From NCBI GenBank assembly GCA_009783315.1, contig WRHI01000010.1, positions 1-44,527 of the forward strand: a stretch of DNA of 44,527 nt. Direction: 5' to 3'. This DNA comes from Peptococcaceae bacterium. GTDB taxonomy: Bacteria; Bacillota; Desulfitobacteriia; Desulfitobacteriales; Syntrophobotulaceae. The translations under genes and the position numbers were made by a program. Under the pieces are notes generated by a model. That model was not told the origin of the DNA, ran no database searches, and saw only the letters and a program-made list of their open reading frames with translations. Shown here one piece after another: positions 40,094 to 44,527 of this stretch (its first letter is position 1; the number at the start of each line of letters is the position of its first letter).

Positions 40094-42137
40094 AGGCTGT
40101 TTCCTCAAACTGGCTGTTATACAGTTCCGCATAGAAGCCGCCTTTTTCCAGAAGCGCCTCATGGCTGCCGCTTTCATAGATATCCCCATCTTTGATGACC
40201 AGAATCAAGTCGGCGTTGCGTATGGTGGAAAGCCTGTGGGCGATGACGAAAGAGGTCCTGCCGGTGGAGAGTTTGTTCATAGCATCCTGAACGATGCGCT
40301 CAGTGCGGGTGTCGACGGAGCTGGTGGCTTCGTCGAGGATCAGCAGGGGCGCGTTTTGAATCATGGCCCGGGCGATGGTGAGAAGCTGTCTCTGACCGGC
40401 CGACATGTTGGCCTGGTCGTCCAGGAGAGTGTCATAGCCCTTGGGCAATGTGCGGATATAGTGGTGCAGCCCCACCGCTTTGCAGGCGGCGACGACTTCT
40501 TCATCAGTGATGTTTTGTTTGCTGTAGATGATATTTTCCTTGATCGTGCCTTCGAAAAGCCAAGTGTCCTGAAGCACCATCCCGAATTGTTCATGGACGG
40601 TTTCCCGGGTGACGGTATGGGTGGGAACACCGTCCAGCAGGATCTCGCCGCTGTCAATGTCATAAAAGCGCATGAGCAAATTGACAATGGTGGTTTTGCC
40701 GGCGCCGGTGGGTCCCACAATGGCGATTTTCTGGCCGGCTTTGATTTGAGCGGAAAAATTGTGGATAACGGGTTTGTCTTTATCGTAACCGAAATGAACG
40801 TTTTTGAATTCCACGTCGCCGTTAAGCTGGCCAAAGGTTTGGGTGAGACCACTTTCGTCGGACATTTCTGCTTCGCCGAAGAATTCGAAGACCCGCTCGC
40901 TGGCGGCAGCGCCTCTTTGGAGAGCCTGCATCGCCTGAGCCACTTGGGATAGAGGTTGGGTGAATAGGCGTACATACGCCATAAAGGCGATGATGACGCC
41001 AAAGGAAATGATGTTGCTCATGGTGAGGGCCGCGCCGACAACACAGACAGCTACATAGCCAAGGTTGCCCACAAAATTCATGATAGGCATCATCATTCCT
41101 GACAAGAATTGGGATTTCCAAGCGCTGTCGTAAAGGTTGGCGTTGATTTTCTCAAAGGTCGCTTTCGCTTCTTTACCACCGTTGTAAGCTTTGACAACGT
41201 TGTGGCCTGAATAGATTTCTTCAACATGGCCGTTGATGTCGCCGAGACCTTTTTGTTGGGCGGCAAAATATTTCTGAGATCTGGACATGATAACTGTCAT
41301 CAGGCCAAAACCGAGCAGGCTGGAGACAACAGCTGTCAGCGCCATAATCCAGTTGGTAATGAACATCATGAAGAGGGCGCCAAAAAACATGGTAACAGCC
41401 CTGACTACCATATCGAGGCTCTGATTCAGGGTCATGCCGATGGCGTCAACATCGTTGGTCACGCGGCTCAAAACGTCGCCATAACTGGTTTTGTCAAAAT
41501 ATTTCAGAGGCAGTTTGTTGATTTTGTCAGAGATGCCTGTGCGCAATTTTTTCGCAATTCTCGCCGATATGGTCGCCATGATGAAGTTTTCTGAAAAACT
41601 CAAGACCGCCGATAGAGAGAATAAGAAAACGAGCAACAGAGCAAGACCCACGACATAATCCATATCGATAGCGCCTTTGAAAGGATCGATACCTTTGGCC
41701 TGTAAGTCCTGAATCTCTTTTAGGACAAGCAAGGTCTTTTCGTCCAGTGTGGAGGGATCTATTTTGGTAAAGACCGTAGCCGGATCAATGCCTTCTTGAA
41801 TGTCGGACCAGAGTTGCTGCATGATTTCCGGATCCATCTGGGTTATGTCGACTTGTGGTTTCAACCCTTTCTCAATGCCTTCCGCCATTTGTTTCAGGAT
41901 ATCCGGCGCCACGATTACCATAACAGCGGACGCGCTGGCGATAATAAGGGCGATAATGATGACAGGTATATAGGAACGGCTATATTGGATGAGTTTGAGC
42001 CATGTTCTTTTGAAATCTTTGGGTTTTTCTGCCATGCCGTGTCCGCCGCCGAAACCGCGTCCACCACCGCCGAAACCGCGTCCGCCGGGTCTGCCGCCTG
42101 CGCTGCCGGTGGTTTGTTTCGAAGTGTTTTCACTCAT
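40092..42137 (-). CDS. ABC exporter half-transporter, catalytically complete subunit
   Basis: This 681-residue half-transporter has a Gly/Arg-rich N-terminus (GGRPGGRGFGGGGRGFGGG), six membrane segments with a large extracellular loop after the first (about residues 75-160), and a nucleotide-binding domain with Walker A GPTGAGKTT, signature MSAGQRQLLTIARAM, Walker B LLILDEATSSVD and switch VIAHRLSTI. The catalytic glutamate after the Walker B aspartate is present. Together with the next gene on this strand it fits heterodimeric multidrug/lipid exporters (TM287/288, BmrCD, EfrCD type). Its start overlaps the stop of a 30-codon minigene (ATGA), and its stop lies in a TIR element. Confidence 0.93.
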   Translation of the reverse strand: MSENTSKQTTGSAGGRPGGRGFGGGGRGFGGGHGMAEKPKDFKRTWLKLIQYSRSYIPVIIIALIIASASAVMVIVAPDILKQMAEGIEKGLKPQVDITQMDPEIMQQLWSDIQEGIDPATVFTKIDPSTLDEKTLLVLKEIQDLQAKGIDPFKGAIDMDYVVGLALLLVFLFSLSAVLSFSENFIMATISARIAKKLRTGISDKINKLPLKYFDKTSYGDVLSRVTNDVDAIGMTLNQSLDMVVRAVTMFFGALFMMFITNWIMALTAVVSSLLGFGLMTVIMSRSQKYFAAQQKGLGDINGHVEEIYSGHNVVKAYNGGKEAKATFEKINANLYDSAWKSQFLSGMMMPIMNFVGNLGYVAVCVVGAALTMSNIISFGVIIAFMAYVRLFTQPLSQVAQAMQALQRGAAASERVFEFFGEAEMSDESGLTQTFGQLNGDVEFKNVHFGYDKDKPVIHNFSAQIKAGQKIAIVGPTGAGKTTIVNLLMRFYDIDSGEILLDGVPTHTVTRETVHEQFGMVLQDTWLFEGTIKENIIYSKQNITDEEVVAACKAVGLHHYIRTLPKGYDTLLDDQANMSAGQRQLLTIARAMIQNAPLLILDEATSSVDTRTERIVQDAMNKLSTGRTSFVIAHRLSTIRNADLILVIKDGDIYESGSHEALLEKGGFYAELYNSQFEETA

Positions 42138-42226
42138 GATACGAGTTCCTCCTCACTAAGACTGCGTTGTCGCAGCTTTTCCCCATTGAGTTGCGTGTGT
42201 GATTCTACTCTGTTCATGCATGTCAT
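42134..42226 (-). CDS. 30-residue minigene 2 in the 89-bp tandem repeat
   Basis: The frame starts MTCMNRVESHTQLNGEKLR and ends SLSEEELVS. Its ATG overlaps the stop of minigene 1 (ATGA) and its stop overlaps the start of the downstream ABC gene (ATGA). GAGGAGG precedes its start. It differs from minigene 1 at two residues and shares its last nine with the C-terminus of the upstream ABC protein. Real expression is not proved; it may only couple translation. Confidence 0.4.
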   Translation of the reverse strand: MTCMNRVESHTQLNGEKLRQRSLSEEELVS

Positions 42227-42340
42227 GATACAAGTTCCTCCTCACTAAGGCTGCGTTGTCGCAGCTTTTCCCCATTGAGTTTCATGTGTGATTCTACTCT
42301 GTTCATGCATGTCATGATACAAGTTCCTCCTCACTAAGCT
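42135..42340 (-). repeat. 89-bp tandem duplication between two ABC transporter genes
   Basis: Two full copies (42135-42223 and 42224-42312) and a 28-base third start (42313-42340) follow with exact 89-base period and only a few substitutions. Each unit carries AGTGAGGAGGAACT-GTATCATGA, that is, a ribosome binding site and an overlapping stop/start. Confidence 0.92.
42223..42315 (-). CDS. 30-residue minigene 1 in the 89-bp tandem repeat
   Basis: The frame starts MTCMNRVESHMKLNGEKLR and ends SLSEEELVS. The ATG overlaps the stop codon of the upstream ABC gene as ATGA, with GAGGAGG 9-10 bases before it. The peptide is charged with no membrane segment. The DNA may once have been the end of the upstream ABC gene plus spacer, since the last nine residues equal that protein's last residues. 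Confidence 0.4.
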   Translation of the reverse strand: MTCMNRVESHMKLNGEKLRQRSLSEEELVS

Positions 42341-44072
42341 GCGACGTAGCAATCTCTTTGTACACGGCGCAGGTGCGCAGGAGGTCTTTGTGGGTACCTT
42401 CGCCGACGATATTACCTTCGTCTAGAACGATGATTTTATCAGCGTCCATTATGGTGCCGATGCGTTGAGCGACGATCATGCTGGTGATGCCGGCGGTTTC
42501 TTTTTTCAAGACGTTACGCAAAACCCGATCTGTTTTGTAGTCAAGAGCGGAAAATGAATCGTCAAAAATATAGACTTCAGGATTGCGGCAGACCGCCCGG
42601 GCGATGGCCAGGCGCTGTTTCTGACCGCCGGAAATGTTGGCGCCGCTTTGAGCAATATCGGCTTCATATGTGTTATCCATGTTTTCCACGAAGTCTGTGC
42701 TTTGGGCGATGCGAACGGCCCGTTTGACGTCTTCCTCGGTGAAGCCGTCGCTGCCGTTGTCTCCAAAAGCGACATTAGAGCTCACAGTGCCTTTGAAAAG
42801 GACGGCTTTTTGCGGAACATAGCCGATTTTATTGTACAGAGCTTCCAAAGTGTAATCCCGGACATTGACGCCGTCAATGAGGATTTCCCCTTCGGTGGCG
42901 TCAAAGAAGCGGGGGACGAGATTGATTAAGGTGGATTTCCCGCTGCCGGTCGAGCCGATAAAAGCGATGGTTTCGCCCTGCTTGACTGTGAAGTTGATGT
43001 CATGAAGTACGTATTCGGCAGCATCGGGGTATTTGAAGCTGACGTGTTTGAAAGTGATTTCACCCTTAAGGCCGGAGACGCCTTCGGTGGTACTGCCCTC
43101 GATGATGGCCGGTTTGGTATCCAGAACCTCGTTGATGCGTCTGGCTGAAACACTGGCTCTGGGCAGCATGATAAACATCATGACCAGCATCATGAAGGAC
43201 ATGATCACTTGCATAGCGTAAGCCGAGAAGACGACCATATTGGAAAAGATCGTTAATCTGTCCGCCATGCTCGCCGCGTCGAGCAGATAGGCGCCGATCC
43301 AGTAGATGACGAGGTTGAGCCCGTTCATGATAGTCATGACAATGGGCATCATGATGGCCATAGCACGGTTGGTGAAAAGTTGGGTGCCGGTCAAATCCGC
43401 GTTGGCGGTTTCGAATTTCTCTTTTTCGAAATCTTCGGCGTTGTAGGCGCGGACGACGCGCAACCCGGTAAGATTTTCACGGGTAACCCGGGTGACGTTG
43501 TCAATGAGTTTCTGCATCTTTCTGAATTTGGGCATGACAAAAACCATCACCAAGGCGAAGATGACAATTAGGATCGCCACGGCGGCGCCAGTGGCCATTG
43601 ACCACTCGAAGCCTTTGCCGGAGATCTTCATAATGGCCCAGACCGCCATAATGGGCGCTCTGATAACGACTTGCAAACCCATAGTCACAAGCAGCTGAAT
43701 CTGGGTGACGTCATTTGTTGACCGGGTGATGAGGCTGGCTGTGGAAAAACGGCTGATTTCTTCCATGCTGAAGGATTCCACTCTATTAAACTGCAGACTG
43801 CGCAGTCTCTGGGAAAAAGAAGCCGCCACACGGGAGGCAAGGAAGCCGACAACAAAAGCCGAGGCCAAACTGCCCAAAGCGCACAACAGCATCCAGCCGC
43901 CGTTGATCCAGATTTCACTCATAGCGCTGCCCGGTGTTTGCACCAATCTGGTAATCACATTCATGTAGTCCGGCAGTTTTAAGTCCAACCAAACCTGGCA
44001 GACAATGAAGACAAGACTACAAAGGATTTGCCGCCATTCGGCCCATTTGAGGTATTTGAATATCCTGAGCAT
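42312..44072 (-). CDS. ABC exporter half-transporter, subunit with degenerate catalytic site
   Basis: The ATG at 44072 follows GGGAGG at 6 bases; the longer frame would translate a heptamer repeat. The 586-residue protein has six membrane segments and a nucleotide-binding domain with Walker A GSTGSGKSTLINLV, signature ISGGQKQRLAIARAV and switch IVAQRIGTI, but Walker B reads YIFDDSFSALD, with Asp for the catalytic Glu and Gln for the switch His. That is the usual degenerate half of heterodimeric exporters. Its C-terminus (SQLSEEELVS) is copied in the following minigenes. It is the first gene of the exporter operon. Confidence 0.93.
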   Translation of the reverse strand: MLRIFKYLKWAEWRQILCSLVFIVCQVWLDLKLPDYMNVITRLVQTPGSAMSEIWINGGWMLLCALGSLASAFVVGFLASRVAASFSQRLRSLQFNRVESFSMEEISRFSTASLITRSTNDVTQIQLLVTMGLQVVIRAPIMAVWAIMKISGKGFEWSMATGAAVAILIVIFALVMVFVMPKFRKMQKLIDNVTRVTRENLTGLRVVRAYNAEDFEKEKFETANADLTGTQLFTNRAMAIMMPIVMTIMNGLNLVIYWIGAYLLDAASMADRLTIFSNMVVFSAYAMQVIMSFMMLVMMFIMLPRASVSARRINEVLDTKPAIIEGSTTEGVSGLKGEITFKHVSFKYPDAAEYVLHDINFTVKQGETIAFIGSTGSGKSTLINLVPRFFDATEGEILIDGVNVRDYTLEALYNKIGYVPQKAVLFKGTVSSNVAFGDNGSDGFTEEDVKRAVRIAQSTDFVENMDNTYEADIAQSGANISGGQKQRLAIARAVCRNPEVYIFDDSFSALDYKTDRVLRNVLKKETAGITSMIVAQRIGTIMDADKIIVLDEGNIVGEGTHKDLLRTCAVYKEIATSQLSEEELVS

Positions 44073-44091
44073 GAGAACCTCCCTTAATTCA

Positions 44092-44122
44092 ATTGACAAT
44101 GGACAATGGACAATGGACAATG
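44092..44122. repeat. Heptanucleotide repeat (GACAATG)
   Basis: TTGACAATGGACAATGGAC continues for four units upstream of the ABC exporter operon, the same unit as the array at 30634. Confidence 0.9.
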
Positions 44123-44282
44123 AAAAGAGGGAAAAACAGGGAGTCCGTGTCAAATTGGCAATATGTCATTATGATTGTACTGTTCTTTTATCAACTGGAG
44201 ATAAATAGGGCTGGTAGAATATGAAAAGTTAGCACTGTTTGATATTATATGCTTGCTAAGAGTTTTGTCAAGAAGCTCAATT

Positions 44283-44447
44283 GGTTACCGATCAGACCGA
44301 TCAGACCCCAGCCGGGGGGCAGGAGGGAGCGGCGCGGAGAGGGGGCGGAGGTTGGGCGGGGTGTGAGGCGCGTCCGCCAAGCCTTTGCGGGAGGGGCGGC
44401 AGCACCTCTTGGGCATCGGAGCAGAAAAAGAGCGCAAGGCTGCCTTA
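44283..44447. repeat. Rearranged partner of the 3.3 kb repeat
   Basis: 44283-44327 is the inverted copy of 3397-3445, and 44418-44447 a direct copy of 3298-3325; the part between is GC-rich and not shared. The second block ends exactly where group II intron sequence begins. No gene lies in 44123-44447. Confidence 0.6.
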
Positions 44448-44527
44448 GTCGAGTAGCCCGAAGGAGTTTCACCCTCAGGCTCTCACAGAACCGTACGTGA
44501 CACTCTCGCGTCATACGGCTCTTGTTA
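44448..44527 (-). mobile_element. Group II intron fragment (continues beyond window)
   Basis: On the minus strand AGAGCCGTATGACGCGAGAG, CACGTACGGTTCTGTGAG and CTGAGGGTGAAACTCC, ending GGGCTACTCGAC, is the conserved RNA segment found just before the reverse transcriptase gene in many bacterial group II introns. It is followed not by a reverse transcriptase frame but by repeat sequence, so this copy is probably cut at its 3' side. The 5' side is outside the window. Confidence 0.75.

Noticed and set aside
1-44527. tRNA or rRNA genes
   Set aside because: I looked for cloverleaf-like segments with GGTTCGANTCC arms and for rRNA signatures and saw none.

Overview
The window looks like a piece of a Gram-positive, probably anaerobic Clostridia-type (Bacillota) chromosome of middling GC. 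The evidence is a MecA-like adaptor, LytR-CpsA-Psr proteins, a 2[4Fe-4S] clostridial-type ferredoxin, an EFR1-type flavodoxin/ferredoxin, a DUF1858 protein, a SpoVD-like PBP with a C-terminal PASTA domain, MurE with the meso-DAP motif DNPR, GatCAB, and strong AGGAGG-type ribosome binding sites with frequent GTG/TTG starts. I cannot name a genus.

Layout. 1-2.9 kb: two tandem, nearly duplicated collagen-like (Gly-X-Y) surface protein genes, the first cut by the window edge. 2.9-3.6 kb: a gene-free stretch with repeats and hairpins. 3.6-8.0 kb: mecA-like, two LCP ligase-type genes (the second fused to a PASTA domain), a PHP phosphoesterase and a tiny zinc-finger-like protein. 8.3-9.9 kb: two genes of unknown function and a ferredoxin closed by a clear hairpin. 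10-12.2 kb: a membrane-anchored GH2-like protein whose catalytic motif seems lost. 12.2-13.8 kb: gene debris, a DUF1858 gene and repeat elements. 13.8-18.4 kb, minus strand: gatC-gatA-gatB, with GatA missing its catalytic residues, and a GT4 glycosyltransferase. 18.6-35.7 kb, plus strand: the division and cell wall (dcw) cluster mraZ-rsmH-ftsL-spoVD/ftsI-murE-murF-mraY-murD-ftsW-murG-murA-ftsQ-ftsZ; murC, murB, ddl and ftsA are absent. 35.8-44.5 kb: an orphan ABC ATPase, a CDF transporter, a secreted protein, an EFR1 protein, a heterodimeric ABC exporter pair, and a group II intron fragment at the right edge.

How the genes fit together. The dcw genes make UDP-MurNAc-pentapeptide intermediates (MurE, MurF, MurD, MurA), lipid I and II (MraY, MurG), and the septal synthase and its ring (FtsW, the PBP, FtsL, FtsQ, FtsZ). 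MraZ probably controls the cluster through four 10-bp boxes just upstream. The LCP proteins would attach glycopolymers to the same wall.

The intergenic DNA is unusually rich in repeats: (i) heptanucleotide short tandem repeats at about a dozen places, some forming stop codons or running in frame through a gene; (ii) a four-copy family of elements beginning AGTACTC, one of which is a 69-bp TIR element that supplies a stop codon; (iii) two copies of a roughly 140-bp element with 31-bp inverted arms that covary; (iv) an 89-bp tandem duplication between the two ABC genes that creates two coupled 30-codon minigenes. The strongest leads are the GatA pseudoenzyme, the coupled minigenes and the covarying hairpin family.
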